From assembly GCF_001517105.1 (NCBI RefSeq), contig NZ_LPVF01000010.1, positions 496,001 through 560,000 of the forward strand: 64,000 nucleotides of DNA, in the 5' to 3' direction. The position numbers and the translations under genes are program-made. Positions 29,458 to 38,897 of this stretch are shown here, one piece after another (the stretch's first letter is position 1; every line of letters begins with the position of its first letter). The notes under the pieces were generated by a model, which did no database searches, was not told the DNA's origin, and saw only the letters and a program-made list of their open reading frames with translations. The stretch comes from Bacillus halotolerans (GTDB lineage: Bacteria > Bacillota > Bacilli > Bacillales > Bacillaceae).

Positions 29458-30375
29458 TTAGAAAAGCGTAAAGACAACCATTGCAACGAAATAGATTGTC
29501 ATGTAATTCAATGAGTAAACGAACATTAGCGTCGCCCACTTCATGATATTTTTTGAACGGAAGCCCATCAAGCCAAGAATCAGCCAGCCGATATTTAACA
29601 GCAATCCGAGAATCACAATCGGAAGACCGAGGCTTCCTAAAAAGAATGGAAGCGGCATCAGGCACGCAACCCATACAATAATTTGTCTTTTCGTTACTTC
29701 AAATCCGTATACGACAGGAAGCATTGGGATATTCGCGGCTCTGTAGTCCTCAGTTTTCTTAATGGCAAGCGATAAGAAGTGAGGAATCTGCCAAATGAAT
29801 AAAATCATAAATAATACCCATGCCACGACGCCGATATTTCCTTCTACTGCCGTCCATCCAATCAGAGGCGGCACCGCTCCGGAAACACTTCCTACTACTG
29901 TGTTAATCGTATAGCGGCGTTTCGTCCACATTGTGTACAGGACAACATAAGTAAATACTCCGATAAAACCAATAACAGCAGCCATCACAGTGGTCATCAG
30001 CAGCATGATCAATCCTAAAGCAACAAGCAAAATTCCAGACCATAATGCCTGATTCGGCTGAATTTTACCCGTAACCGTCGGTCTTACTTTTGTACGCTCC
30101 ATAATATGGTCAATGTCCCGGTCATACCAGTTATTGATCGCACAGGACCCCGCAATAATCAAAGATGATCCAAATAAAGTAAGAAGAACGGTGTTTATAT
30201 TGCCTAAAAAGCTTAAACCGGAAATATGAAAAGCAAGCCACATTCCAGTAAAAGTTGTGATGAGATTAGAATTTACGATCCCTATTTTAATGAGGGACAG
30301 AAAATCTTTCCATGCCGTTGTTTCTTCAATTTGTCCGTCTATAGCTGTATCATTTAAGATTCTGGAGTTAGCCAT
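29458..30375 (-). CDS. ctaB: Protoheme IX farnesyltransferase (heme O synthase)
   Basis: UbiA-family membrane prenyltransferase that adds a farnesyl group to heme B, giving heme O, the substrate of CtaA. It has 305 residues and about nine membrane segments. The Asp-rich motif NNWYDRDIDHIMERT (about 96-110) binds the prenyl diphosphate, and a second acidic loop lies near LAIKKTEDYRAANIPML. It is divergent from ctaA and ends before the ctaC promoter. Confidence 0.96.
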   Translation of the reverse strand: MANSRILNDTAIDGQIEETTAWKDFLSLIKIGIVNSNLITTFTGMWLAFHISGLSFLGNINTVLLTLFGSSLIIAGSCAINNWYDRDIDHIMERTKVRPTVTGKIQPNQALWSGILLVALGLIMLLMTTVMAAVIGFIGVFTYVVLYTMWTKRRYTINTVVGSVSGAVPPLIGWTAVEGNIGVVAWVLFMILFIWQIPHFLSLAIKKTEDYRAANIPMLPVVYGFEVTKRQIIVWVACLMPLPFFLGSLGLPIVILGLLLNIGWLILGLMGFRSKNIMKWATLMFVYSLNYMTIYFVAMVVFTLF

Positions 30376-30726
30376 AACGTAAACCTCCCTTACAAACCTA
30401 ACGCAGGTTTATAATAACCTGCAACTCTATCATACAAGATAACAACTTGTAAAAAAACATCCTATTAAATATTAAACGAGAAACAGGAATTTATTTGTGA
30501 ACTTTTTATGAATTTTACCAAAGATGAAGGCAAACGCCAATTCGATAATGCGTTTACCTTATTTCTATCAGACCCGGCATGAATAATCAAGTATACATTT
30601 CCAGAAGTCGTGATTCTATTATATTTTTGTGAACAAAGGGCTCTAAGAATTGCCACAAAACACATATTCGCTTACACTTGGTACGTATAAAAAATCGCAG
30701 CAGTTTGTTAAGAAGGTGAATATTGT
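30376..30726. promoter_or_regulatory. Divergent ctaA-ctaB promoter region
   Basis: This 351-bp AT-rich stretch separates the divergent heme A and heme O synthase genes and must hold both promoters. In B. subtilis the ResD response regulator binds here to activate ctaA; I could not pick out the operators with confidence. No reading frame of note is present. Confidence 0.6.
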
Positions 30727-31647
30727 ATGAATAAAGCATTAAAAGCTCTCGGTGTTTTGACAACATTTGTGATGCTTATTGTTTTAATCGGGGGAGCCCT
30801 CGTTACTAAAACAGGTTCAGGCCAAGGATGCGGCAGACAGTGGCCGCTGTGCCACGGGCGTTTCTTCCCTGAACTGAATCCCGCTTCTATTATTGAATGG
30901 AGCCACAGATTCGCAAGCGGCATCTCAATTATTCTTGTATTAAGCCTTGCCTTTTGGTCATGGAGAAAAATCACACCTGTTTTCCGTGAAACAACGTTTC
31001 TCGCCATCATGTCCATTATCTTTTTGTTTCTTCAGGCACTGCTTGGCGCGTTGGCTGTCGTGTTCGGTTCAAACGCGCTTATTATGGCGCTACATTTTGG
31101 GATTTCACTGATTTCTTTTGCGTCTGTTTTAATATTGACATTGCTTATATTTGAAGCTGATAAATCAGCCAGAAAACTGGTCAAACCGCTTCAAATCGGC
31201 AAGAAAATGCAATTTCACATGATAGGTATTTTGATATATTCCTATATCGTTGTGTATACTGGCGCATACGTAAGACATACAGAATCCAGTCTGGCGTGTC
31301 CTGATGTGCCGCTGTGCAGCCGGCTGAACAATGGACTTCCGACCCAATTTCACGAATGGGTGCAAATGGGGCACAGAACTGCAGCCTTGCTCCTGTTTGT
31401 ATGGATTATCGTTGCCGCTGTTCATGCGATTACTGCCTATAAAGAACAAAAGCAAATCTTTTGGGGCTGGATTTCGTGTCTTATTTTTATCACGTTACAG
31501 GCACTATCCGGCATTATGATCGTGTATTCTGAACTGGCGCTGGGCTTTGCGCTTGCGCACTCATTTTTTATTGCCTGCCTGTTTGGGGTTTTATGCTACT
31601 TCTTATTATTGATTGCACGCTTTCGTTACGAATCAAGACGGGCATAA
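30727..31647 (+). CDS. ctaA: Heme A synthase
   Basis: Membrane enzyme that oxidises the C8 methyl of heme O to a formyl group, giving heme A for caa3 and aa3 oxidases. It has 306 residues and eight membrane segments in two repeated four-helix halves. The four cysteines known in B. subtilis CtaA are present: Cys35 and Cys42 in CGRQWPLC, and the pair in ACPDVPLC near 191-197. Heme-ligand histidines are visible in EWSHRF and MGHRT. Start ATG 30727 follows AAGAAGGTG. Confidence 0.96.
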   Translation: MNKALKALGVLTTFVMLIVLIGGALVTKTGSGQGCGRQWPLCHGRFFPELNPASIIEWSHRFASGISIILVLSLAFWSWRKITPVFRETTFLAIMSIIFLFLQALLGALAVVFGSNALIMALHFGISLISFASVLILTLLIFEADKSARKLVKPLQIGKKMQFHMIGILIYSYIVVYTGAYVRHTESSLACPDVPLCSRLNNGLPTQFHEWVQMGHRTAALLLFVWIIVAAVHAITAYKEQKQIFWGWISCLIFITLQALSGIMIVYSELALGFALAHSFFIACLFGVLCYFLLLIARFRYESRRA

Positions 31648-31653
31648 GACACA

Positions 31654-31686
31654 AGACCAAAGCTCTTATACGCTTTGGTCTTTTTT
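31654..31686 (+). terminator. Intrinsic terminator after ctaA
   Basis: AGACCAAAGC (31654-31663) pairs with GCTTTGGTCT (31672-31681), followed by six T on the plus strand. It lies seven bases past the ctaA stop. Confidence 0.92.
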
Positions 31687-32019
31687 ATCATTCCATTTCG
31701 GCAGCTTCATATAATTCAACTTTCGGTTTGCATACTGAACTTGATGATTTATATAAGGTTTGGATCATCTCGGGCGATGATGTATTCTAAACGCGCTGCT
31801 CAATCGATGTTTGGGACAGGATTTTAATTAAAATAACTTTTCCTCTAGAAGTCAATTCATTCTCACCCGAAAAGAAGCCGTAATTATACGAAGCTTATTA
31901 AGCATCAGCTTGCTTTTCTCATTCCTGCACCCGCGAGCAGACAACCCATGCGTCCTTCACACACGTTTGAAACAGCCCCCGCTCGTTGCAGCAGCTGCAC
32001 GTTCATATCTCGTTCCTCA
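31687..32019. other. Intergenic stretch between ctaA and pycA, no confirmed gene
   Basis: This is 333 bp between two terminators with no recognisable gene. A short frame of 33 codons on the minus strand (32006-31905) has a plausible GAGGA ribosome binding site 8 nt before its ATG, but no known match. It lies just past the pycA terminator. A plus-strand open segment runs over 31710-31790 without a start signal. The part at 31911-32000 is richer in GC than the rest, which could mean decayed coding sequence. Confidence 0.45.
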
Positions 32020-32020
32020 C

Positions 32021-32058
32021 TAAAAAAGAGTGTATATCAAATGATATACACTCTTTTT
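32021..32058. terminator. Bidirectional terminator after pycA
   Basis: A near-perfect 17-bp stem (32023-32039 with 32042-32058) has five-base A and T runs at its foot, giving U tracts on both strands. It lies directly after the pycA stop codon. Confidence 0.9.
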
Positions 32059-32060
32059 GA

Positions 32061-35000
32061 TTATGCTTTTTCAATTTCGAGAAGCAGATCTCCCGTTTGG
32101 ATCGGCTCTCCATTTTTCACATGAATCTGTTTGATTGTTCCTGAGAATGGCGCCTGAACCGTTGTTTCCATTTTCATGGCTTCGTTGATCATCAAATGAT
32201 CACCTTTATCAACTTTGGCACCCGCTTCTGTCAGTACCTTGATGACAGTTCCAGGCATAGAAGCCGCAATATGACTTGGGTTTGTACGGTCTGCTTTTAA
32301 TCTTTCCTGAACGGAAGACTTAATGCTTTCGTCCTTTATGACCACTTCACGCGGCTGGCCGTTCAGTTCGAAATAGATCACACGAGTTGCATCCGGCTGA
32401 GGTTCACCGATTGAAATCAGTTTGACGATCAGCGTTTTCCCGCGTTCAATTTCCACTTCTATTTCTTCGCCTAATGTCATGCCATAGAAGAAGGTCGGAG
32501 TATCTAATACCGAAATATTCCCATAGCTTTCAGCAGTTTTTACATAATCAGAGAAGACTTTAGGATAAAGGGCGTACGCCAAAGCATCCTGGTCTGAGAT
32601 CTCCAGATCATGCTGCTCTTTAAACTCCTGTTTAATCGCTTCAAAGGATACCGGCTCAAGCAATTCTCCCGGTCTCACTGTGATCGGCTCCTGCCCTTTT
32701 AAAATGAGCTTTTGAAGTTTTTCCGGGAATCCGCCATGAGGCTGTCCAATATTTCCTTTGAAAAGCTCAATAACAGAATCAGGGAAATCTAATGATTCGC
32801 CTTTTTCGTAAATGTCCTTTTCAGTCAGGTTATTTTGCACCATGTACAGCGCCATATCCCCGACTACTTTAGAGGAAGGCGTAACCTTCACGATATCACC
32901 GAACATATCATTTACTCGTCTGTACATCTCTTTGACTTCATTCCAGCGATCGCCCAGGCCTACTCCCTTCGCCTGCTGCTGCAGGTTACTGTATTGGCCT
33001 CCAGGCATTTCATGCTCATAAATTTCGGTATGCGGAGACTTCATCCCGCTTTCAAATTCACTATAGTATTTACGAACTGATTCCCAATACTGGGATAATA
33101 ATTCCACGCCTTGCACGTTCATTTCCGGACGGCGGGAGTTGCCTTCCATCGCATGGTAAAATCCGCTCGCGCTAGGCTGCGATGTTAAGCCAGCCATTGA
33201 GCTGACCGCCACGTCTACGATATCAACGCCTGCTTCTACTGCTTTTGCATACATATAAATTCCGTTGCCGCTCGTATCATGCGTATGAAGGTGAACCGGA
33301 ATATTGATCGTTTCTTTCAACGCAGACACCAGCTCATATGCAGCTTGCGGTTTTAACAGACCTGCCATATCTTTAATTCCGAGAATATGGGCCCCTGCAG
33401 CCTCAAGCTCCTTCGCCATAGATGTATAATAAGCAAGATCATATTTTGTACGGGTTTTATCAAGAATATCACCTGTATAACAAATTGCCGCTTCAGCCAC
33501 TTTACCTGAATCCCGAACGGAATCGATGGCTAACGTCATCCCTTTTACCCAGTTTAAGCTGTCAAAAATACGGAAAACATCAATACCGGATTGAGCGGAT
33601 TGCTTCACAAATTCTTTAATCACATTATCCGGATAATTCGTATAGCCGACAGCGTTTGAGGAGCGAAGCAGCATCTGGAACAGCGTATTCGGCACTTCCT
33701 TGCGGAGGTCCTCCAGACGCTTCCATGGATCTTCCTTCAGGAAGCGGTAGGCTACATCGAAGGTCGCACCTCCCCACATTTCCATGCTGAACAGCTCCGG
33801 CCATAACGCAGCCGTCGGATTAGCGATTTTTTTCAAATCATGTGATCTGAATCTAGTCGCCAGTAAAGACTGATGGGCATCCCGGAATGTTGTATCAGTT
33901 AATAGAACAGATTTCTGTTCTTTAACCCAATTAGCAAGCCCTTCAGCGCCTTTTTCATCTAGAATCTGTTTTGTTCCTCTTGCAGGCTGCTGATCAACGT
34001 CGACTTTTACAGCTAAAGGCTTGTCAAACGCCGGTTTTTCTTTTTTGCCGATTCCAGGGAAACCATTCACGGTCACATTCCCGATATAAGTAAGCATTTT
34101 TGTTCCGCGGTCTTTCTGCTTAGGGAAATTAAACAACTCAGGCGTTGTATCAATGAAAGACGTATCATATTGTCCTGTCAGAAACTTTTCATGCTTTGCG
34201 ACATTTTCAAGGAACGGAATGTTTGTTTTAATTCCTCTGATTCTAAACTCCTGAAGGTTTCGAACCATTTTGGCCGCCGCCTGTTCAAACGTTAAAGCCC
34301 AAGTTGAAAGCTTAACGAGCAGTGAATCGTAATATGGCGTAATAACGGCGCCTTGGAAGCTGTTTCCTGTATCAAGACGAACACCAAAGCCTCCGCCTGA
34401 ACGGTAAGCCATGATTTTCCCTGTGTCAGGCATAAAATCATTTTGCGGATCTTCAGTCGTTACCCGTGACTGAATCGCAAAGCCGATTGTAAAAATGTCC
34501 TTCTGCTCCGGAATGTTGACTTTTTTGCTATGTAGGCTGTGGCCTTGGGCAACAAGTATCTGTGTCTGCACAATATCAACACCGGTAATCATTTCCGTAA
34601 TTGTATGTTCAACTTGAACACGCGGATTTACTTCTATAAAATAAAACTCGTTGTTCGCGACAAGGAATTCAACCGTACCAGCATTTATATAGTTCACGTT
34701 TTTAGCAAGCGCAACCGCAGCTTCACAAATTTGGTCTCTCAATTCAGTTGACAGCGAAACGCTCGGTGCTACTTCGATTACCTTTTGGTGGCGTCTTTGA
34801 ACAGAACAATCACGTTCAAATAGATGAATCACGTTTCCCTGATTGTCCCCGATAACCTGGACCTCAATATGCTTAGGGTTTTCAATCAGTTTCTCTACAT
34901 ATACTTCATCATTGCCAAAGGCTGCTTTTGCCTCTGATTTCGCACGTTCATATGCTTCTTTGACTTCACTTTCGCTTCTGACAATTCTCATGCCGCGGCC

Positions 35001-35507
35001 GCCGCCGCCAAGCGAAGCTTTAATAATAATCGGGTAACCGTGAATTTGTCCGAATTGTTCGACTGCTTCAAGCGTTTCTGCAGGGCCGTCGCTTCCTGGT
35101 ATTACAGGAATTCCGGCTTTTTCCGCCTGCTCACGCGCTTTTACCTTATCACCAAACATATCTAAATGTTCAGAAGTCGGACCAATGAACACGATGCCTT
35201 CTTCTTCACAGCGCCTTGCGAAATGTATATTTTCAGATAAGAAACCATATCCCGGGTGGATCGCATCCACCTTGTTTCTTTTCGCAATATCAATAATACC
35301 TTCAATATCCAGGTAGGCATCAATTGGTTTTTTCCCTTCGCCAACCAGGTACGCTTCATCGGCTTTGTAACGATGATAGGAACCGGAATCTTCTTTTGAA
35401 TAAACAGCAACTGTACGAACATTCAATTCTGTACAAGCGCGGAATATACGGATTGCAATTTCTCCCCTGTTTGCTACTAACACTTTTTGTATCGATTGCT
35501 GTGACAA
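32061..35507 (-). CDS. pycA: Pyruvate carboxylase
   Basis: Biotin enzyme that carboxylates pyruvate to oxaloacetate, refilling the TCA cycle. It is a single chain of 1148 residues in the usual order. The biotin carboxylase domain (about 5-455) has the Gly-rich ATP loop KASLGGGGRGMR. The carboxyltransferase domain (about 530-800) starts with TDTTFRDAHQSLLATR. A central tetramerisation/allosteric region follows. The C-terminal BCCP domain carries the biotinyl lysine in NEAMKMETTV (about residue 1112). ATG at 35507 has a good GGGGG-type site. It is preceded by ftsW on the same strand 75 bp upstream. Confidence 0.97.
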   Translation of the reverse strand: MSQQSIQKVLVANRGEIAIRIFRACTELNVRTVAVYSKEDSGSYHRYKADEAYLVGEGKKPIDAYLDIEGIIDIAKRNKVDAIHPGYGFLSENIHFARRCEEEGIVFIGPTSEHLDMFGDKVKAREQAEKAGIPVIPGSDGPAETLEAVEQFGQIHGYPIIIKASLGGGGRGMRIVRSESEVKEAYERAKSEAKAAFGNDEVYVEKLIENPKHIEVQVIGDNQGNVIHLFERDCSVQRRHQKVIEVAPSVSLSTELRDQICEAAVALAKNVNYINAGTVEFLVANNEFYFIEVNPRVQVEHTITEMITGVDIVQTQILVAQGHSLHSKKVNIPEQKDIFTIGFAIQSRVTTEDPQNDFMPDTGKIMAYRSGGGFGVRLDTGNSFQGAVITPYYDSLLVKLSTWALTFEQAAAKMVRNLQEFRIRGIKTNIPFLENVAKHEKFLTGQYDTSFIDTTPELFNFPKQKDRGTKMLTYIGNVTVNGFPGIGKKEKPAFDKPLAVKVDVDQQPARGTKQILDEKGAEGLANWVKEQKSVLLTDTTFRDAHQSLLATRFRSHDLKKIANPTAALWPELFSMEMWGGATFDVAYRFLKEDPWKRLEDLRKEVPNTLFQMLLRSSNAVGYTNYPDNVIKEFVKQSAQSGIDVFRIFDSLNWVKGMTLAIDSVRDSGKVAEAAICYTGDILDKTRTKYDLAYYTSMAKELEAAGAHILGIKDMAGLLKPQAAYELVSALKETINIPVHLHTHDTSGNGIYMYAKAVEAGVDIVDVAVSSMAGLTSQPSASGFYHAMEGNSRRPEMNVQGVELLSQYWESVRKYYSEFESGMKSPHTEIYEHEMPGGQYSNLQQQAKGVGLGDRWNEVKEMYRRVNDMFGDIVKVTPSSKVVGDMALYMVQNNLTEKDIYEKGESLDFPDSVIELFKGNIGQPHGGFPEKLQKLILKGQEPITVRPGELLEPVSFEAIKQEFKEQHDLEISDQDALAYALYPKVFSDYVKTAESYGNISVLDTPTFFYGMTLGEEIEVEIERGKTLIVKLISIGEPQPDATRVIYFELNGQPREVVIKDESIKSSVQERLKADRTNPSHIAASMPGTVIKVLTEAGAKVDKGDHLMINEAMKMETTVQAPFSGTIKQIHVKNGEPIQTGDLLLEIEKA

Positions 35508-35581
35508 ACTTTTTTCCCCCTTACCCGAATGGAATATAATCTATCATATCGGAATATCCTTCACGTGTACACACTTGTTTT

Positions 35582-36793
35582 TTACAGATAAACAGTTTTT
35601 TCGAGCTGCTTCTTTTTCATTCCCTTTGGCGCCAAGGACTCTCTCTTTTTCTTATTCTCTGAATATTTCACAAACATGCTGATATTGATTAATATCCCCA
35701 TGCTTCCCAATAATAGAAGTAAAGAAGAGCCTCCGTAGCTGATAAATGGCAGCGTAACACCCGTAATCGGGATTAGCCCGCTGACACCGCCAAGGTTAAT
35801 AAACGATTGTACGGCAATCATGCTTGAAATGCCGATTGCCAGAAGACTTCCAAACGGGTCCTCGCATTTTCTCGCAATATAGAAACCTTTTAATACGATA
35901 AAGCCCAGCAGGAAAACAACAAATAATACCCCAAAAATGCCAAGTTCTTCAGCAATCACGGCCATGATAAAGTCAGTATGGGATTCTGGAAGATACCCGT
36001 ATTTTTGGATACTTTCACCGAGTCCGAGACCGAAAATACCGCCAGACCCAATCGCATAATAAGAATTGATCACTTGCAAACCAGATGAATCCGCATATTT
36101 AAACGGATCTTCCAGACTCTCAAAACGAGCTAAACGCCCTTTAGTTAAAATATCATCCTTATTTAAATAAATAAGCGGGCTGACCAGGATTAAAACAATT
36201 CCGCCCAGCAAAACTAGCCTTGCCAGCGTCTTTCCGCTGAAACCAGAGCACAAAATCATACACGTTGCGATGATGGCGATAATCATCGCTGTACCAAAAT
36301 CAGGCTGCATGGCAATTAAACCGCAGATAATAACCGTCATCACCACAGGAGGCGCAACTCCCGTTAACAGGTGATCAATATAGCTTTGTTTTTTTGCATA
36401 TACAGCTGCTAGATATAAAATGACCACCAGCTTGACAAATTCACCCGGCTGGATACTCATTCCGCCGATTTTAAACCAGCTTTGCGCATTTCCGGCAACA
36501 TGCCCGAATATAAACAGTGAGATAAGCGCAAACACAGAAGCAAGCAGCATTACCTTTTGAAATTTTTGATGAGCCAGTGCTTTATAAGGAAACACGGCCA
36601 TAACAATAAAAAGGATTCCTCCTGCAATTAAAGCAAACAGCTGCCGCATGAAAAAATAATTACTGCTCACCCCATACCGAGAAACAGCCGTAATCATACT
36701 TGAGCTGTACACCATCACTAAACCGAATCCGCATAGTAAAACAATTGCGAATATCAGTGAGTAATCATAAGATTTTAGCATTTTTTTTAACAT
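35582..36793 (-). CDS. ftsW: Septal peptidoglycan glycosyltransferase FtsW
   Basis: SEDS-family membrane polymerase that works with PbpB at the septum. ATG at 36793 (403 residues, MLKKMLKSYDYSL) is favoured over a start ten codons upstream because GAGGATG precedes it. About ten membrane helices are visible. The conserved SEDS segments include QPDFGTAMII, the catalytic-loop region with ESHTDFIMAVIAEELG (about residues 270-285), and GVTLPFISYGGSS. The basic C-terminal tail lies in the cytoplasm. It lies outside the dcw cluster, as in B. subtilis (ylaO), just upstream of pycA. Confidence 0.95.
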   Translation of the reverse strand: MLKKMLKSYDYSLIFAIVLLCGFGLVMVYSSSMITAVSRYGVSSNYFFMRQLFALIAGGILFIVMAVFPYKALAHQKFQKVMLLASVFALISLFIFGHVAGNAQSWFKIGGMSIQPGEFVKLVVILYLAAVYAKKQSYIDHLLTGVAPPVVMTVIICGLIAMQPDFGTAMIIAIIATCMILCSGFSGKTLARLVLLGGIVLILVSPLIYLNKDDILTKGRLARFESLEDPFKYADSSGLQVINSYYAIGSGGIFGLGLGESIQKYGYLPESHTDFIMAVIAEELGIFGVLFVVFLLGFIVLKGFYIARKCEDPFGSLLAIGISSMIAVQSFINLGGVSGLIPITGVTLPFISYGGSSLLLLLGSMGILINISMFVKYSENKKKRESLAPKGMKKKQLEKTVYL

Positions 36794-36957
36794 AACATCC
36801 TCTTCCCTGCTTCCAACTTCCATTACCTATGGTTTTTATGTATTTATATTTTTTATTTTACTACAATTTATCAAACGACACGAAGATTCTCTATACGATT
36901 CGGATGAAATGCACAAAAAGAGACCGTCATTAACGGTGAAAAAAGCAAGCAGTTATA

Positions 36958-36992
36958 AAAAAACCCAAACTGTTAATTAGTTTGAGTTTTAT
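36958..36992 (-). terminator. Intrinsic terminator after ylaN
   Basis: AAACTCAAACT and AGTTTGGGTTT on the minus strand (36989-36979 and 36971-36961) pair with one G-U wobble, followed by a T run. It lies between ylaN and ftsW. Confidence 0.8.
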
Positions 36993-36995
36993 CAT

Positions 36996-37277
36996 TTATT
37001 TACCTGTAAACGCGTCGTGCAAAGCAGACAATTCGCGTTCTAATGTGTATAAAAGGTCTTTTCCATCTTTTTCGTCAACCAATCCCAGGCGGACAGCAAA
37101 ATCGATTTCCCTCGAAAGTCCGAACATTTGAGTATCTAATACCTCTTCATATAGAGGACATTGAGGCATCGTTAAGTTATCCATTTGTACTCGGATCAGC
37201 TTCAAAATCTTCTCAGCGTCAACTTTCAGTAGCTCAAAAGCTTTTTGCCGATGGTCAACTATCATCTCTGAAGCCAA
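36996..37277 (-). CDS. ylaN: YlaN, Fe(II)-linked modulator of Fur
   Basis: A 93-residue all-helical protein ([20 protein letters not shown]). B. subtilis YlaN is needed for growth when iron is low, and the Staphylococcus homologue is reported to bind Fe(II) and relieve Fur repression. Features seen are a heptad-like helix pair and an acidic C-terminal region ([20 protein letters not shown]). It stands alone between glsA2 and ftsW, with its own terminator. Confidence 0.92.
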   Translation of the reverse strand: MASEMIVDHRQKAFELLKVDAEKILKLIRVQMDNLTMPQCPLYEEVLDTQMFGLSREIDFAVRLGLVDEKDGKDLLYTLERELSALHDAFTGK

Positions 37278-37374
37278 AAGTATCCCTCCGTTCCCCAGGC
37301 GAGTACCTAATTCTTCTATTTATCATAAAGGGTATCAGCAGAAAATGCAAGAGGATTTAAACAGATGACATAAA

Positions 37375-38304
37375 TTAAAAAATACTCAGCTTGTACGTTT
37401 CAGACATTATTTTCAAAAGCTTTACACCAGCAATGCTGTTCCCTTTTTCATCCAAAGCCGGGCCGAAAATCCCGATGCCAAAATCATAGGGTGAAATGCC
37501 CATAATCCCTCCTGACACTCCGCTTTTCGCAGGAATTCCGACCTTAATCGCAAATTCTCCGCTTGCATTATACATTCCGCAGGTAACCATAAACGTCTTG
37601 CAAATTCTCGCGACATCTTTTGAAATGACTTGTTCTCCTGTTTCTGGGTGCCTGCCGTTGAGCGCAAACACAGCCCCGATTTTTGCTAAATCAAGACTGT
37701 TCATCTCAATCGCACATTGCTTCGTATATAAATCCATTACTGCTTCAACATCATCCTCAAAAATCCCGTACTGCTTCATATAATAACACATCGCCCGATT
37801 AATCATTGATGTGCTGTATTCAGAATCAGCTACGTCCCGGCAGTAGGTGATGCCTTGGTTGTTTGTCAGTTTTCTGATGAAAGAAAGGAGATAATCGAGT
37901 CTCTCTTTAGACGTTTGTCCTTTCAACAAGCTGGTTACAACCAATGCTCCGGCATTTATCATAGGATTTAGCGGTTTGCTCGGATTCACGGTTTCAAGCT
38001 TAATGATTGAATTAAACGGATCACCGGTCGGCTCCTGTCCGACATAACTGAAGACTCTGTCCTTGCCGTATTCCATTAACACAAGGGCAAGCGAGAGCAC
38101 TTTCGATATACTTTGAAGAGTAAATGTTTTTTCTACGTCACCCGCTGACAGACAAGTATTATTGGAATAATAAATCGCTACCGAGAGATCGTGCTGATCA
38201 GCTTTTGCTAAAGCGGGAATATAGCTGGCCACCTCTCCCTTGTCTGTCACTTTTTTCGCTTCTTTCACTAACGCTTCCAGCTCGTCATTATGCCGGCATA
38301 CCAT
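37375..38304 (-). CDS. glsA2: Glutaminase 2
   Basis: Hydrolyses glutamine to glutamate and ammonia (YlaM). It has 309 residues with the ATG at 38304, which follows GAGGGTGG; an upstream frame lacks such a site. The beta-lactamase-like serine glutaminase signature [14 protein letters not shown] (about 60-73) supplies the catalytic Ser-x-x-Lys. [12 protein letters not shown] (about 117-128) and [10 protein letters not shown] near residue 259 are also typical. It is divergent from ylaL, with about 100 bp between the starts. Confidence 0.94.
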   Translation of the reverse strand: MVCRHNDELEALVKEAKKVTDKGEVASYIPALAKADQHDLSVAIYYSNNTCLSAGDVEKTFTLQSISKVLSLALVLMEYGKDRVFSYVGQEPTGDPFNSIIKLETVNPSKPLNPMINAGALVVTSLLKGQTSKERLDYLLSFIRKLTNNQGITYCRDVADSEYSTSMINRAMCYYMKQYGIFEDDVEAVMDLYTKQCAIEMNSLDLAKIGAVFALNGRHPETGEQVISKDVARICKTFMVTCGMYNASGEFAIKVGIPAKSGVSGGIMGISPYDFGIGIFGPALDEKGNSIAGVKLLKIMSETYKLSIF

Positions 38305-38356
38305 GCGACCACCCTCGCTCCCTGAGCATCTCAATACATATAATTTGTTACACAAA

Positions 38357-38385
38357 GTGACAATTCATGCGAAAACTTTTATAAT
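38357..38385 (+). promoter_or_regulatory. Sigma-A-type promoter of ylaL
   Basis: GTGACA (38357-38362) and TATAAT (38380-38385) are separated by 17 bp. They lie 23 bp before the ylaL start codon, leaving a short leader with the AAGGGGG ribosome binding site. Confidence 0.65.
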
Positions 38386-38407
38386 TTTGAGAGAAGGGGG
38401 TTATACC

Positions 38408-38893
38408 ATGAGCGTTATACAAGTAAAAGGCAATGTTACATATCCGATTACGATTGATCCGAGCGTATGGATTTTTGATGATCGCAAATTTTCATTTGAC
38501 CGTAAAGGGGACGGCCAAGAAGTCAATTTTCATACGGCTGAGAATGAATCTGGCCTTGATACTGAACGTGTTATTAGAGAAGGACGGATTGCGCCGCCTA
38601 CATTAAAGACGGAAAAACAATTTGAGAAACAAAAACTGATGAACGGCAGCTTCGCAATGAAATTGGGAACTGTGCTGAAAAATGCCGAGCCGCTCAGCTC
38701 TGCATCACAATGTGTATTTATTACAAGTTCCGGTAAAGCCGCCGTTCCTCTTGAAACCGCGCTGAACAGCATTGTCCATTTCAGCCAGGCGGGCAAGCCG
38801 ATTCAGGAAGGCGGCCCAGTTCATATTTATTTTGAAGATCCAGTTGATCACAAACAGCCAATCACCAATATAAAAGTGATCGACATCATTTAA
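38408..38893 (+). CDS. ylaL: Conserved protein YlaL
   Basis: A 161-residue soluble protein with no assigned function. ATG at 38408 ([20 protein letters not shown]) lies just after GAAGGGGG and 23 bp from a good promoter. The predicted fold is mostly beta, with an acidic middle and the C-terminal block [17 protein letters not shown]. It is convergent with phoH2, with only 4 bp between the two stop codons and no visible hairpin there. Confidence 0.82.
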   Translation: MSVIQVKGNVTYPITIDPSVWIFDDRKFSFDRKGDGQEVNFHTAENESGLDTERVIREGRIAPPTLKTEKQFEKQKLMNGSFAMKLGTVLKNAEPLSSASQCVFITSSGKAAVPLETALNSIVHFSQAGKPIQEGGPVHIYFEDPVDHKQPITNIKVIDII

Positions 38894-38897
38894 ATCG

